Below, piece after piece: positions 32,681 through 45,892 of a stretch of 64,000 bases of DNA. How positions within the stretch are numbered: the first letter of the stretch is position 1; every line of letters starts with the position of its first letter. The position numbers and the translations under genes were made by a program. The notes below the pieces were generated by a model that saw only the letters and a list, made by a program, of their open reading frames with translations, did no database searches and was not told the DNA's origin. This DNA comes from Brachycybe producta (taxonomy: Eukaryota; Arthropoda; Diplopoda; Playtdesmida; Andrognathidae). The DNA is taken from the NCBI GenBank assembly GCA_036925085.1, contig JAUPFP010000024.1, positions 2,080,001 to 2,144,000 of the forward strand, given 5' to 3'.

Positions 32681-34194
32681 GTATTGACATTTTTAAGTTT
32701 AAATTCAAATAAAAGATGGCTGCTTTTTTTTTTTTTTTGGTTAAAAAGATGCTAAAAATCAGATCTCACGAAAAGCAAAAGGAAAAAAAAGTTAAAAGAA
32801 AACAGGGCTAATGGTTGTGGTGGAAAGTTAATAATTATGGCGCCGCGCATTCAACAGAGAAATGAATGTGTTTCTTTCACGAAATAAACATCTCTACCAG
32901 ATAAAATTAGTCCCTTCAAAAAGAAAAAGTTACATCACAAATCCACACCTGTTTTCCATAATTTGTTACAATTTTCAAAAAAGGAAATACAAAAAAAAAA
33001 AACTTCCGACACTATACAGTATGTCACAGAAATACCCCCAAAAATATATATGGAGTGGCGCAGTTAACTTAACTACTTTAAAATGAATTTATCTCGGAAA
33101 TTACTCGTATAAATGCTTACTCATTTAAAAAACTTCGATAAGTATAATTCTTCTTAAACAGTTTTCAAGAAATTCTCAAAAAGCCTTTGAAAAAGTTACA
33201 ATTTCATTAAGAATTTTATTATAAACAATTCAATTTAATTTCAATTCATAATTCAAATTTATAATTTCATTTCATTCATTTGTGAAAAAAAACTTAATTG
33301 ATTGTTAAAAAAAAAAGCATTTTAATATGTAGTTCTACAAAAATTAAATAAAAGTTGTTAAACAACTGACAAAGTTATTAATTTTTTAAAAAAAACTGAG
33401 AAATGTATTTTTTTGGGAAAGGATTTCTTTAAAAACCTCATTTTCATAAATTAAATTTATATATTTTCTTTTGATAGTGATAATTATAATTCTTGATTCG
33501 AATTAGTCAGGAATTGAGTCCTTTAAAATTCAATAACATTTTTAATTTCCTACTAATTTATTTCATTTTTTGTTGTTGTGAAATTACACATTGATTGATA
33601 TGTTTCTAACAACTACCCTTAATTATTATTTTATTGTTTTTGAGATATTTAATTTTAAACAATTAAATAACTGTGCCACCGGAATATATACTTCGATAAT
33701 GGACTGGATGGAAGACATTAATAACTTCTGAAACATACGGTATATTCACTAGAGAAACGTCATCATAAAGAAGACATAGAGACTTAGAAGGAGGAAACTA
33801 AAGTTTAAACTTTAAATATCAAAATAAAAAGACGAACAAGTTTTAAGTTTACGATGAGGTTCAGTTATTATCTTGGAGACGATAGAAGAATCCGAGATAA
33901 CTTTTTTTTTGAAAAAAATAACAGCAAAAACACATTCGTCATTTTCTAAGAGAGACGAAGACAAGAAATACTAAAAAAAATACAACAGAAAACTCGAAGA
34001 AAAACACGAATTTTTAAAATATAAGAAAAAAACGAACACCATATCTCTATACTTCATCTATGTCAAATATACTCTCCTCCTTACATTTTTTGGTTTGAAA
34101 AAAATTTAACTTTTTTTTGGTGGCATTTTCAGACAAATTTAAATACGTCGGTTTATCATTTAATTTCCATGTATTTTAGTAAAACTTTCTAAAT

Positions 34195-34860
34195 TTAAGG
34201 TGGCTGAATTGATATTTATTTTGTTTATGTCCCCCCCTGCCTCAGATGGCGCCATTGAAGTGTTCTATAGGAGGTCTCATCCAACCCATTAGTTTGTGAT
34301 GATTAGGGCTCGGATTTTGATGCAAATATCAACCGGAATGTTTCTCAATTTGTGGCCCATGAGCCAACTGTGAAGTAATTATCATTAGAGCAATTGTAAT
34401 TGTTATTTCTAATAAAAAAGCCTGGTAGAGAAGCTAGATAGATGTCTGTTTACTATCAGTTGTCAACTAAGAGTTCTAGCCTCTAACCATTGTTTTTAAT
34501 TTGAAAGAACAATTGTTTTTTTTTATTATCTAAACGAGATTGTCACTTCACAATTGGCACTTGGTCCACATATTGAGAAACAGTCCGGTTGATATTGCAT
34601 CAAAATCCGAGCCCTAGTGATGATAATACTAAAGTTTTTTCATGGTGATATCTTTAAAAATAAACTTTTTATTTCAAATTTTAATTATCATTTTCACTAA
34701 ACATTGGCTTTAAAAAATGTGAAATAATAACTATAATGCCAACAAAAACGTTTATTTTTAAAAAATAGCATTCTGAAACATAGTTGTTCCCTCTATTCAA
34801 CTATTATTTCATTTTCTAACCAAATTTTGTATTTTTTTCTTAATTATGTATCAGGAAAAA
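34195..34860. repeat. Family A long form, interrupted by a hAT-like MITE
   Basis: TTAAGGTGGCTGAATTGATA at the left, CTCAGATGGCGCCATTGAAG and TTCTATAGGAGG shared with 19686-20228. The MITE (34304-34616) follows, then TTTTTTCATGGTGATATCTT. The right end is indistinct. Confidence 0.6.
34304..34616. mobile_element. hAT-like MITE, copy A (8-bp TSD)
   Basis: 313 bp with long inverted arms starting TAGGGCTCGGATTTTGATGC and ending in the complement. The arms run about 80 bp and include TTTCTCAATTTGTGG and CTGTGAAGTAATTATCA. Flanked by a perfect 8-bp duplication GTGATGAT (34296-34303 and 34617-34624). An 8-bp duplication and TAGGG ends are typical of the hAT superfamily. It is inserted in a family A repeat (34195 onward). 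The centre between the arms is unique. Confidence 0.88.
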
Positions 34861-35960
34861 AAAAATACATTTAAAACACCTAAACATTACTTCTGTAGTT
34901 TCCAAGTCTCAATTAATTTAAAAAAGGTCCTATATATTTATTAAGAAGAAACTAAAAATGGCCTCTTGTTTTTATTATGGTTACATTGTGGCATATGATC
35001 AATGATCATCGGATCCATCATCATCATTCTGATTGCTCAAAATAAACTTTTAAAACATTTTAAATGTTAAAATTGGAAGTTTTCAAGAGGATACAAGATG
35101 TTTAAATGTGATAGTATTGAGAAAAAAAGGAAGACTTGAAAGAAATGTTTACATATCAAATGTAGAAAAATTGGCACATCATTTGACAGCTTCAATCATT
35201 CAAAATGTATTTTTAATGATGTTTGAAGAAGAAGAAGAAAAAAAATCTCGTAAATTAAAATGACAAACTCCCATTTTTAATAATATTAAGACTCATCCAT
35301 GTCTATCTATCTCTCTTCCTTTTTCGTTCTATATTTCAACATCTTCAAACATTATCATTATCCACCAAATGAAATGTTTCATTTTCTTCATTTCATCATT
35401 AAGAAGGTCACAATCTGATGACAAATTAAAAGAAACGAGTTTAATTTCCATTTTATCATAAGAAAAAAAAAACAGAAGAGTGAAAAAAACATTCTAAATT
35501 GATAGTTACACATACAACTTAAATTGAGAACTTATTATTCTAATAATATGTTTCCAATTTATTTTTATATTTATTTTTCCATTGAATTAAGAAATTTTTC
35601 CTTATCATATTTTGTGACATGGAAAAAATATATATATTTATTTCATATAACAAATGTTAAACGTCATTAACAAACGTAAATGTAATAAATAACCTAACAT
35701 TTGTATTCTATAACTTGAGTCACAAAAACAACACCAACAGAAAAAGACAATGATAAACGACTTATAATTAATTATACAGCAAATTATTTTTGCGAACTTT
35801 TTTAATAGGCCGTTTGGTGTAAAAAAAAAAGCTTTAACAATTTAAATATATTTATTCATACTAGTGTATACAAACCTGTCGAGCAACCTGCACGAAACAA
35901 AAACGAATAAAAGAATTACTAACAGCTAGCGCCATCTAGGATTACTTAGCTCAAACTCCA

Positions 35961-36166
35961 ACAGTCAATTAGAAACCGGGACGAACTTCAGTTAGCTCCG
36001 CCCTTTTTATGACGACAGGCAACTTCTAATTGGTTGATTATGTAGTCTAACGTCACATGCTCCGCCCTTTTCAACGTCGAACCACACAACAAACCAATTA
36101 GAAGTTGCCGGTCGTCATAAAAAGGGCGGAGCCAACTGAAGTTCGTCCCAATTTCTAATTGTCTGT
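35961..36166. mobile_element. Hairpin MITE with near-perfect long arms
   Basis: 206 bp; arms of about 77 bp match with roughly five differences. The left arm begins ACAGTCAATTAGAAACC and contains GCTCCGCCCTTTTTATGACG. Flanked by a duplication AACTCCA (35954-35960 and 36167-36173), possibly 8 bp, which fits hAT best. The similarity of the arms suggests recent origin or gene conversion. Read-through transcripts would form a long hairpin. Confidence 0.85.
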
Positions 36167-37990
36167 AACTCCAAGGTTCTCTTTACACAAGTTAACCTTT
36201 ACATAGACGTAATGTTAAAAAGCAATTTCTGCCAGCAAACAATGAATCTCATTGCCTTTATTGTAGAAAATGTTTTATTTTAAACTTTTCTTGCATATAA
36301 TTCGCTATTTCAAGTAAAATTATTATTAGTAAACTATTTTTTTTTAACAATTTTTAATGTTTTCATTAAAAATAAAAATAAAATATCTATTTTAATTTTA
36401 AAAAATATCCTGAAAATAACTAAACATTGTTTCTTCCTTGCATAATGTTGTCATTTCTTGTAATAGTTTAATTAACAGTTACAACTTCAAATTAAAACGA
36501 AATATAAATTACAACTTTTGATTTCGAGTAAAACTTTAATACCGAAATGCTGCTTAACCCATGTAATTGTCTGCAAAGAAACAAACGAAAAAATGGATGC
36601 TAATGCGGCCTAACCTGTATAAAGGGAACCTCACCTAGCTCTCAAACAAGCCGCTTTTCATTGGTTGCATTTCAACTTAGCTGGTTCTTCCCCGCACGCC
36701 ATTTGCAATTTGTTATTTGAAGCCTTTTCTCATTTTCCCCCGGGTTGATTCCCCCCTTAAGTTTATTATAGCAGATACCTTTAAAATGCTTTAACAGGTA
36801 TTTTAAGTTTTGTATTTTAAAAAAATCTGACAAGTTACCAACATACCTACCATACCACCTTTTAACAAATGGTTTTAGTCATTTAGAGGGTAAAATCTAT
36901 TAAGGGGTAAAAGAACCCTAAGATTGTGTCCCCTCCCACTCCCACTAAACAAAACTCAACTTGTTTCTAAATTTGTCGCCTGCAAAACTGTTTGAGACAA
37001 ACTCAAGTTAATTAATTATGGTACAAAACGTTTTTGGGTGTTGAAAAAGACACGAGAAGAAGGAAGGGGGTGAAAGGAAAAAGTTGTTTTTGAGTCTTGT
37101 ATTGAACTTCCTGTTAACTTTTTTTTTTAGCAAAACCCCCAAAATGATTTGAAAAATGTGCAACAGCAAAAATATGTTTCATATTTTTTTTTCTATCTAT
37201 CTATCTCTTTCAACATGAGTTGAAATATATTTTGACGATTGGCTAATACGTCAGTTAAGACTGGAATAGCAAGTGGTAATGTCGACACCGATTTAGCTCA
37301 AACTCATCTGTTTCACTCAAGCTTTTCACTCTCCATCAACATCATATTTTTCTGTCTTTCTGATTTTGAGTCAGCTCAAAACACACATACAAACACATAT
37401 AAAAAAGACATAAGAGAAAAGGGAGGAGAAAAAAAGTTAGGGGTAGAAATCCCTTGTAGGGTGGTGGTGGTGGTTCAAATTGGGGAGAAATACTTGTATC
37501 TAGGGTTTTTTTTTTCTTGTTGCTTTTTATCACATTCTTGGAAAGCCAAAGGGGGCTTAGTGTCAACCATCATCACTTCCATGTGGACGATTTTCAAAGA
37601 CCGCAACGACCAATTTCTTGACTGACAATCTTACTACATGAACATGACATCTCTGGTTTGAATTTGCCATCTTATGTTGTTATTTTATATATAGGTTTTA
37701 TATATAAAACTTCTACATGATGAGTCCACCTCAAGTGAGATAAAGAAATAAGAGTCTGGTATTTTTTTTCTTTCTATCATTAAATGTTGTCATCAAAAAA
37801 AAAATCTGAGAAGATGGAGTGGACCTAAAAGAGATTTCACTCATAAATACCTGAGCCTTATTTTGAGCCATATCTACAGTACTGCCTACTGTACTTCATA
37901 ACAATCATATATCTAATACTGGCACTTAAATAATCATAAAAACATAAGTGAATTTTAAACTATTTTATTAAAAATATTATATTTTGAACA

Positions 37991-38105
37991 AGGCGACTAT
38001 TCAGTCGCCAAATTGAAAAAAACCTTCAATTTTTTTACGTTTATTTAGTTTGGTTTTTAATCAGTTTGGTGCTTGTTCTCCATTTGGCAATTATTCAGTG
38101 ACACC
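37991..38105. repeat. CGCCAAATTGAA-unit inverted repeat, copy 3
   Basis: Begins AGGCGACTATTCAGTCGCCA and ends CATTTGGCAATTATTCAGTG, with inverted units between. The same termini (GCGACTGAATA / TATTCAGCGACACCA) as 9177-9305. Confidence 0.65.
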
Positions 38106-38249
38106 ACCATTTGAACATTATGAGTTATGATCAATAGTTTAATGTTAAGTAAATTTTGATGCAGAAATTCACATACCTAACATTCTAGTCATCTAGAATA
38201 AACTTAATAAACATTCCATGATTTAAACAAAAACTACAATGGCAAAAAA

Positions 38250-38415
38250 AGATGGCTGAATAAATTTTCATGATGATTATTTTTTAAAATTAACTTTTTA
38301 CTACATTTTTATCAACAGTTTCAAAGTGTCAGAAAAAGCTTCTTTTCAAGCTCTCAACATCATGAAAATATCTTAATCATTATTATTCTTCCTTCTAATG
38401 TTCTAATTTAAATAA
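38250..38415. repeat. Family A palindromic repeat (degenerate)
   Basis: GATGGCTGAATAAATTTTCA and TGATGATTATTTTTTAAAAT at the left; ACATCATGAAAATATCTTAA and TCTTCCTTCTAATGTTCTAA at the right. Confidence 0.45.
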
Positions 38416-40063
38416 AAGTTTAAATTCTTAAAAAGAAATTTGCTTCAAAAAAGTTAAATATTTAAATTTTTCCAACTCTTAATATGTAAAACAATTGAAA
38501 AGTGGACAACAAACTCATTAATTCTCTTGAAAACTATAAAAAAATAATCACAAAAGTCTCCCAACTATGAAAACAAAGATGGCTGTTTTTTATTGAATTG
38601 TTACCCTATTTTCTAATGTAACATTAAGAATATGTAGGTGTTTTTTAAAGAAAAAAACCAGTATTAAGTTAATTTCAAATGAAACATGTGTTAGAAAAAT
38701 CTAACAACTCTTTAATTGGTAAAGTAAGACAGTAAAAAAAAATTGTGGCGCAACAAGATGATGTATATAATGGCTACAAGTTATATGTAATTGTTATTCT
38801 GATAATGTAATAGAATAATGATTATTTTGGCAACAGTCTCAGTGGTGATGAAAAAAAAAAAGCCTAAAAAGCGGGTTTACAACAAAAGCTTATTTATAAA
38901 AGTAAACTAGTTTTTTGTTGTTGTTATTATTGTTTGCTGATCAACCACTAACTGAACATGTGATCATCCAATATCGATATAACATCGATTGATTCAATTA
39001 TTTAATCTACAGTGTGAATTATTTCGCTGTAGCAGAAAAATGGTTCGGATTACAATTTTAAATCACTTTTGCTACCTGTTGTTTTATTTTTCAAATTTCA
39101 ATTAGTTACCTGACAGTTTCACATAAGACTTTTTCATTTAATTTCAAAATGGATTGATTTAAATCAAATTTAATTTAAATTAAAATATAATAAATCAATG
39201 AGTTTGTCATTAAAATTAACTTAAATTTAAAAAAAAATTTCAAAATGTTATTTAAATCATTTGATTTTTATGGTTTTGCTGATTTTTGGTTTTAAAAAAT
39301 AAGCATGATTTAAATCACATTTTGAATTTTTTTTAGAATTTTTATTAATCTTTCATGAAATAAATTTATTTTAATAATCTGTTTGACAGGTAAATAAATA
39401 ACCTGAATAATTTGTCATGCATGGATTTACAGAACTGATAACAGAAGCAATTTTTTTAAATTAGAAATAAAATTTTAAAAATCCCATTTAAAAAAGACAA
39501 AAATATTCAAATTTAAATGAATTACAACTGATTTTTGAAAACCAAAATTTAAAGAAATGAAAGAGGAAAAAAAAAAAAATCCGCCATCTTTTAATAATCT
39601 TTATAAATTTTAAATAGGAAATAAAATGGGGTGTTGAAGTATAAAGGCTTTAAAGAGTGACATCTTAGAAAAGAAATCGCACAACTAACCAAGCACAAAA
39701 CAGCAACAGAAAAAAAAGTCCCCGAAATCCGAAAAAGCCTTAGTAGCAAACGGACCATTTCTAATTGGATCTATGCTGATAGACTCCATTGCTAAGTTTC
39801 TAACAAAGGATCGAGTCAGTCAAACTACTGAACCGAACCCTGGAACCCTCCTCCCCCCTCGGTCCTCATCCGTTTTTTTCCAAAAAAAAAAAACCCTCCA
39901 AACAAAAAAAAAATACCCCCCATATCAAGAGGATGTGTATTAGGAGCAATCACTCAACCATAAGGATGTTCTTATAAGAGTCACTCACTTTATACAGTGA
40001 TCAAAGACTCAAATTTTCAGAAACCTCTTTTACCCAATTTTCAAACGTCTCATTCCATATAAA

Positions 40064-40220
40064 TAGGGCTCGGATTTTTATGCAATATCAACTCAAATGT
40101 TTCTCAATTTGTGGCCCAAGTGCCACTTGTGAAGTAATTATCATTTGTTACTTCGAAATTGACTCTTGGGCCACAAATTGAGAAACATTTGCTTGATATT
40201 GCATAAAAATCCGAACCATA
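40064..40220. mobile_element. hAT-like MITE, copy B (8-bp TSD)
   Basis: 157 bp, the same family as 34304-34616: TAGGGCTCGGATTTTTATGC at the left, GCATAAAAATCCGAACCATA at the right. Flanked by CATATAAA at 40056-40063 and 40221-40228. It is almost pure palindrome with little central sequence, so a single strand would fold into one hairpin. Confidence 0.88.
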
Positions 40221-41354
40221 CATATAAATAATAAAAAAAAAAAATCAAACCACCCCCTTAAAAAATTCTCCATATATATTATGGGGAGGGGGTCCTATGT
40301 GTATATGCAGATATAAATTAAGGACACCCTGGTTGATGTATCAATAATCCCGCACCACCACCACCAATCATTCCGCATGACTAACTTACTTCAAAGTAAG
40401 GATTTAAACTCAGATTTCTTCCTATTCCTTACAACCCACTACTACTAATACTGTTGAAAGGTGGTTTTCGGTGTTGTGTCCATAAATAATACATAAGGAA
40501 TAAAAGGTTGTTTCAAGTCAGTCCATGAATAGCAAATTTGGCCTTTGATGGACAACCAACCAAACACTGTCAGAGTGACACACACTCACTCAAACAAGTG
40601 GTGATTGCAAAGTTGCAAGAAGAAGAAGAAGAAAAAAAACCACATCAAAATTGAACTGCAAAATGAAGTTGAATTTATTCATTTTCACCTTTAAATTCAA
40701 CGAGGGGTAACCAAAAAGCACTCTTGAGCCCCCCTCCCTCTCTCTAAAAAAAAAAATTCACCACCATCAAAATACAAAATAACAACCACTTCTATTTTAA
40801 GGGTAAAAAAACACAAAGTGGTTGTTAAGTTTGTTACAACTACGTCAGTCAAAATGACATCACACATATACCATACTATAAAAGGGGCTTTTTCAAGAGA
40901 CCAAACACTGAAAATTACATCAATAGTAACAGTAGACGTGCCGAAAATAAATTAAAATTTATTAAAATATAAATAAGAATATTTCATTTCATGACACCGA
41001 TCACATGGATGACTTCTTTTTTTTTTCTTTCTACTTTTTCTGTATAAAGAGTAAATAAAAATAGGCCCATGTATTCATGTAGCTCAAAATAACGTTTGAC
41101 CTTATGAAGTTTCTTGAAATGACTTTAATCTGGCACAAAATTCGGGTTAATTCAAAGGAAAAATAAAATCACATGTTCCCTTCAAATTAACTAGAAAAAT
41201 CAGGACTATATTTTATCTATGACTTATTACAGTTTTAATTATCATTTGAGAGTTTATAAGACTTATTTCTGATGTTTTTATGAACAGCTGATTTTTAAAC
41301 TCTTTATTTATTCTACTTAACAACACTATTTGTTATACCTCGTGTTTGCACTAC

Positions 41355-41622
41355 AAATATTTAACTACAATTAAAATGTTACCCACAGTTAACTTTCTAA
41401 TGGAAATAAATGTTAACTGCATTGACACAATGTGGTTAACTAAATTATTGAATGGTTAAATATGTCACTTCCTGTGTTCAACAACTTCAAACAAACTTAG
41501 TCCTACAAGCAACATGGTGTGTTAAGAGCATTTTTGACTGACTGACACAAAAGTAATCACACTTTTCTACCTTTGCTGCAGTTAGTTGCCTAAAACCTTG
41601 GTTACGTAACTGCAGTTATGAA
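41355..41622. mobile_element. TAACTGCAGTTA-type MITE, copy 2 (diverged)
   Basis: Inverted relative to 51762-52057. It shares TAAATATGTCACTTCCTGTG, the motif AATGTGGTTAAC, and the end GTAACTGCAGTTATG. Boundaries are approximate. Confidence 0.6.
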
Positions 41623-41624
41623 AA

Positions 41625-41700
41625 TTTAGCTATACCCTTCTAGTTTATAAAACACTTTTAAAGTTTCTCTTAAATTTGTTCCAAACGGACAGAATAACAA
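41625..41700. repeat. Family A right-end fragment
   Basis: TAGCTATACCCTTCTAGTTT, TTAAAGTTTCTCTTAAATT and GACAGAATAACAAGAGG, directly after the TAACTGCAG MITE copy 2. Confidence 0.55.
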
Positions 41701-42304
41701 GAGGTTGAGGTAGGAGTTTATGGCGTGACTTGGTATATATAGTTAATAAATACATCCTTATCCCCAGAAAAAAAAAAGGCATAAGATGATGACTTTTTTT
41801 CTTTTTCTTCTCAGGGATATAAAGACAACAAGCTATTTCCAGTGACATCTGCCCTCGATTTTTCAAGACAAATACTGACAGCCTTTCCGGACACATTAAG
41901 TTTGCAAGTTGCCAACAACTGGCAATAATAGCTAACAACTTTTTTTTAAAAAAAAAAAAAGACAGGAGAAAAAAAAACATTTAATTCTTTCTTCAGAACA
42001 GATGAAGGGTAGAATAAAAAAAAAAGAGATTGCAATAAACCCTTTTTGTGTTCATTAATCAACATTGTTAAAAGACAGTTTGGACGTAAATATGTGTCAT
42101 GGACACCAACAGCTGTAAACAATACGAAGAAATATTAAGGATAATGCAAAAAAAAAAATAGAAGGAAAAATAAACGGAAAAAAAAAAACGTGAATTGATT
42201 TTTCAAAGTTTGCCACAATACAGAAAGAAAAAAATCAAATAGATTTCTATCCTATTTCTATTTGAAATTTACACTAGTTTAAGTTTAAATATAACTCAAT
42301 AGTA

Positions 42305-42615
42305 ATTTTAAACCGCAGAATCTCATAAACTAGAACAGGAAACTAATGTACTAAATATATTTTCAAGATTAGAGAACTTAGCGAAATTTCGTATAAAATA
42401 GATTTATTTACGAAATTTTAAATTTTGAAGTCACTTCTGTCTCATTTTTTTTTAAAAAGCATTGTATAAAAAATTCCTAACATTTCGAAATTATCTAATT
42501 GCAGATAATAAGCTTTTTATGACATGTTTGAAAAAGACCAATATTATTATACCTCATTTTAGCATATTCCCTTACTTTATATTCTAGTTTCTAAAATAGT
42601 TTATTTTTTAAATTA
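42305..42615. repeat. Family A palindromic repeat (degenerate)
   Basis: CTCATAAACTAGAACAGGAA at the left; TATATTCTAGTTTCTAAAAT at the right; ATAATAAGCTTTTTATGACA inside. Confidence 0.5.
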
Positions 42616-45019
42616 AAGTTATTTGTATAAAAACTGTTATATCAATTTGTCTTTATTAAAAGTTGTGAACCACCAAATTTAGCCATAATACCAAAAAAAA
42701 TCATCCATTTCTGTATAACATTTGAAGTTAACAAATGAAGTTCCTTTCCATCAGTGGAAATTTTGTTCACTGGTTGCCATGTTTTATCAAATTATTAAAT
42801 AAAACATAACCATAATATGATAAGACATTGGAAAGATGATTTACTAAGATTTTCTTTGTAACAAAAAAAACTAACAACTACGAATTGAGTTTTAGGCATT
42901 TGTGTTAAGTTTGACAGCAATAGAAAACCATCCCCTCCTCCTCCCTTCACTACAGTCAAGACATTCTCCAAAGTCCAAACAATGGCTGTCTACAGTCAAC
43001 AATTCACATAGAATCATAAGTTGAGACATGTGAAATGGTACAATCATCATTCTACATCCTATTAACTCTAGAGAGAACATCCTAATTTCATTTTTTGGGG
43101 AACTGTCATGAATCTTTTTGAGACAACCATAAACCCGATTGGCATGTTCACTTTAGAAACATAGTACATATACAGACAGATTATATTGTTATTCCAAATT
43201 CTAATAAAAAAAAACAAAACAAATCCTGTCCTAAAACAAGGGAGGAGAGAAAAAAATTAAACAGACAACTGTTGTTTACTTCACAGTTGATATCCCTTGT
43301 GGCACACACACCTGTATCTACATTTGTGTCGGAAGTCGATATATAACTAAAATGGGAGACTTATCTGACAACTTAAGTAGACACTTACATTTGTAATTAA
43401 TGGTGGTGGACATAGAAAAAAAAACACATAATGAAAGACACCACCAATTCTAACAAACAAAAAAAAAATTGGTTTGATTGTGAAATGTGATATCAGATGA
43501 CGATGATGATGATGATATCATGACACAAATACAACAAAACAGTGACAGGGTCAACAAGGTGGAACAATAACAAAAAACAAAACAAAATGGGGATAAAATT
43601 GAGCTATTTGTTAGTACAATAGAATATTTAGGAGGTATCAATAGACAATAGATGACTGAAGTAAAAATGTTAACATTAAATCATAATGTCATGTTGGTTA
43701 CTGATATTTACAACTTCTGTGATGATTGCGAGAAATAATCGTCAACATAGTACATGTAGGCCTATAACACATTTGTACCAATGAACTGAAATTTGTATTT
43801 GAATAATTACTCAGCAATCAGCCCATAGGCCCTATTGCAGAGGGACTATTTAGTCCAAAAGAAGCATGAAAATTGCATGGTCAAAATAAACTTTCATCCC
43901 CGACTATACAATTCCTAAATGTAAATACAGTGTTGTTGTGGTATAATGTGTTGTCGTGGCATATTTGGTGTTGTCGTGGATTTATATAGTAAGTGTAAAG
44001 TTTGTATAAAGTGATTGCATCTCTCGGCCACCGTAGAAAGTAAATTCCATTTTCGAACGAACCTAAGTATAAATGGACAAAAATCTCTTATTTTCGTAGA
44101 ATGGTCACTTGGTCAACCAACCATACCCGTAACTTTGCACAGTGTACTAGCAGTTGACTTGGGACAAGACCTAGCTGACCTTTTTCTACTTTTAACTTTT
44201 CATTAATTAATTAATTTTTTTTTATTAGTTTTTTATATTATGTTTTAAATTTCATTATCAAATATACATTATGTAAAAATTGTACTAATTTGTATTTTGA
44301 GTGGCTTGTCAATCAAACCATTTTGTAGAAGCTTAATCTTAAACCTAGTTTGAAAACCATTTTGCTAAAACGACTACCAAAGTACCTTTTGATTTAAACA
44401 TGTTAATTACCAAAATTGATCATTTAATACGAAATTATAATAAGCTTACAAAGTTTAGAATTTATTTCAAAATGTCATGTCTTCTTATAAGTTGTTGTAT
44501 ATGTGAGAAAGAAAATCTCTACTGACAAGATAATTTTAAGTATGAAAAACCACAAAATGTTTTTTTTCCATCCATGGAAAGAACAAAAAAACAACCCCCC
44601 CAACAACTTATTGTTTGAATTACAATGTTGAAAACTTAAACAACATGAAATAGAAGATGAATCCCAATACCATAGATGTTTTTTTTATAAACACCATCGG
44701 TTTTTATTTTGAGAAAAGAAAAAAAAATCCAATGAATGACATGCTACATGAAGAGTGTAATTACCTTCTATTTCCAGAGAAGATCTCAATTACTTGAGTA
44801 TTTAATATAGCGTTAAGACTCTATTGTAACTTAGACTCATTACTGTCAACTTTTGAAAATACATTTTTCTATCTATGAAATTATCCATATTTAAAGACAA
44901 TTATGTTTCATTAAAAGAAGCCAATAAACGCATCAAACAAATCGACTTGACAGCTAACAAAATATTTAAAAACGCAACTGCAACCTAAATTACGTTTTGG
45001 TATAGAAAACAAAACAATA

Positions 45020-45216
45020 AGGGTCTTGGCTGGCACACACAGACCACTTTTGGAGGTCGTTTTCGACTGCAAAATGGAAGTCGGGTTGTCGCCAAAACCG
45101 ACTACTTCGGATGTTTTAATAAAAATACATTGCAACCACAGTCGAACCACCTGCAACTTCATTTTGCAGTCGAAATCGACCACCAAAAGTGGTCTGTGTG
45201 TGTCAGCCAAGACCCT
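45020..45216. mobile_element. TA-flanked hairpin MITE, copy 1
   Basis: 197 bp. The terminal arms begin AGGGTCTTGGCTG and continue through AGACCACTTTTGG and TTTCGACTGCAAAATG, with about three differences in the first 58 bp. Flanking TA at 45018-45019 and 45217-45218 suggests a Tc1/mariner-type target. The two open frames here on opposite strands are by-products of the palindrome. Confidence 0.8.
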
Positions 45217-45892
45217 TAATGAAGCCAGTACCACATATGGCATGGATTTTAAGTATTTTTCTTAAAAATGTCTTCACTTATTGTGAACTTAATTAAAAAA
45301 CACACAACCTGAATGGAAATGTCAAAAACTAGAAGAGTAAAGGACATTTTTAGTCCCTCTACCACAGGCCTTCTTGGATAGTTGCAAAGTAATTTTTGAA
45401 ACTCAAACACATAGTCGTGAAATGTTTTGTATTCCTACTTACAAATTATTATTAACCCACAAAAGAATTTTTTTTCGCATATAAAAAACGTTAGTTGCAG
45501 ACATGAATAAATGAAAAATAATTGAGGAGGAAAAAACCTCCATTTCTCCACTGAAACAGACATAAATCCCATTCCTCATTCCTTTGACTGGCAAACAGCC
45601 AGAAACAAAAAAAAATCCTCCATTTTTTATTTCGTTTTCTCCAATTTAAAACTCCCTCTTTAAATAAACATGCGAAATTTCACTATTGAAGTAAAACAGC
45701 AAATGTGCGATGCGCATCGTTAAAGTTACGTGGTTCAGTAATTCCATAAATGTGTAATAATAAAACACTAGAAGAAAGAAAAAAAATGAAAAGCAACCCT
45801 CGAAAAATATCTAATAGGCTCAGGCACTTAAGCCGGGTACACATTATGCAACAATATCAGACCAAATTGCAGAAAACTGAAGTTAAGGTGGT

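Larger units (their letters stand above)
36170..41354. other. Gene-free region
   Basis: Very AT-rich. Holds the CGCCAAATTGAA repeat (37991), a family A copy (38250) and the hAT-like MITE B (40064). The 128-aa plus frame at 37239-37625 is low-complexity with no recognisable domain. A TATAAAG with a nearby CCAAT (about 36616-36662) is too weak to call a promoter. Confidence 0.55.

Noticed and set aside
36600-36720. Core promoter (TATAAAG with nearby CCAAT)
   Set aside because: Such words are common in AT-rich DNA, and no transcript, CpG island or downstream exon supports a promoter.
44911-45265. Overlapping frames of 110 aa (minus) and 79 aa (plus)
   Set aside because: Both are translations of the two arms of the hairpin MITE at 45020-45216.
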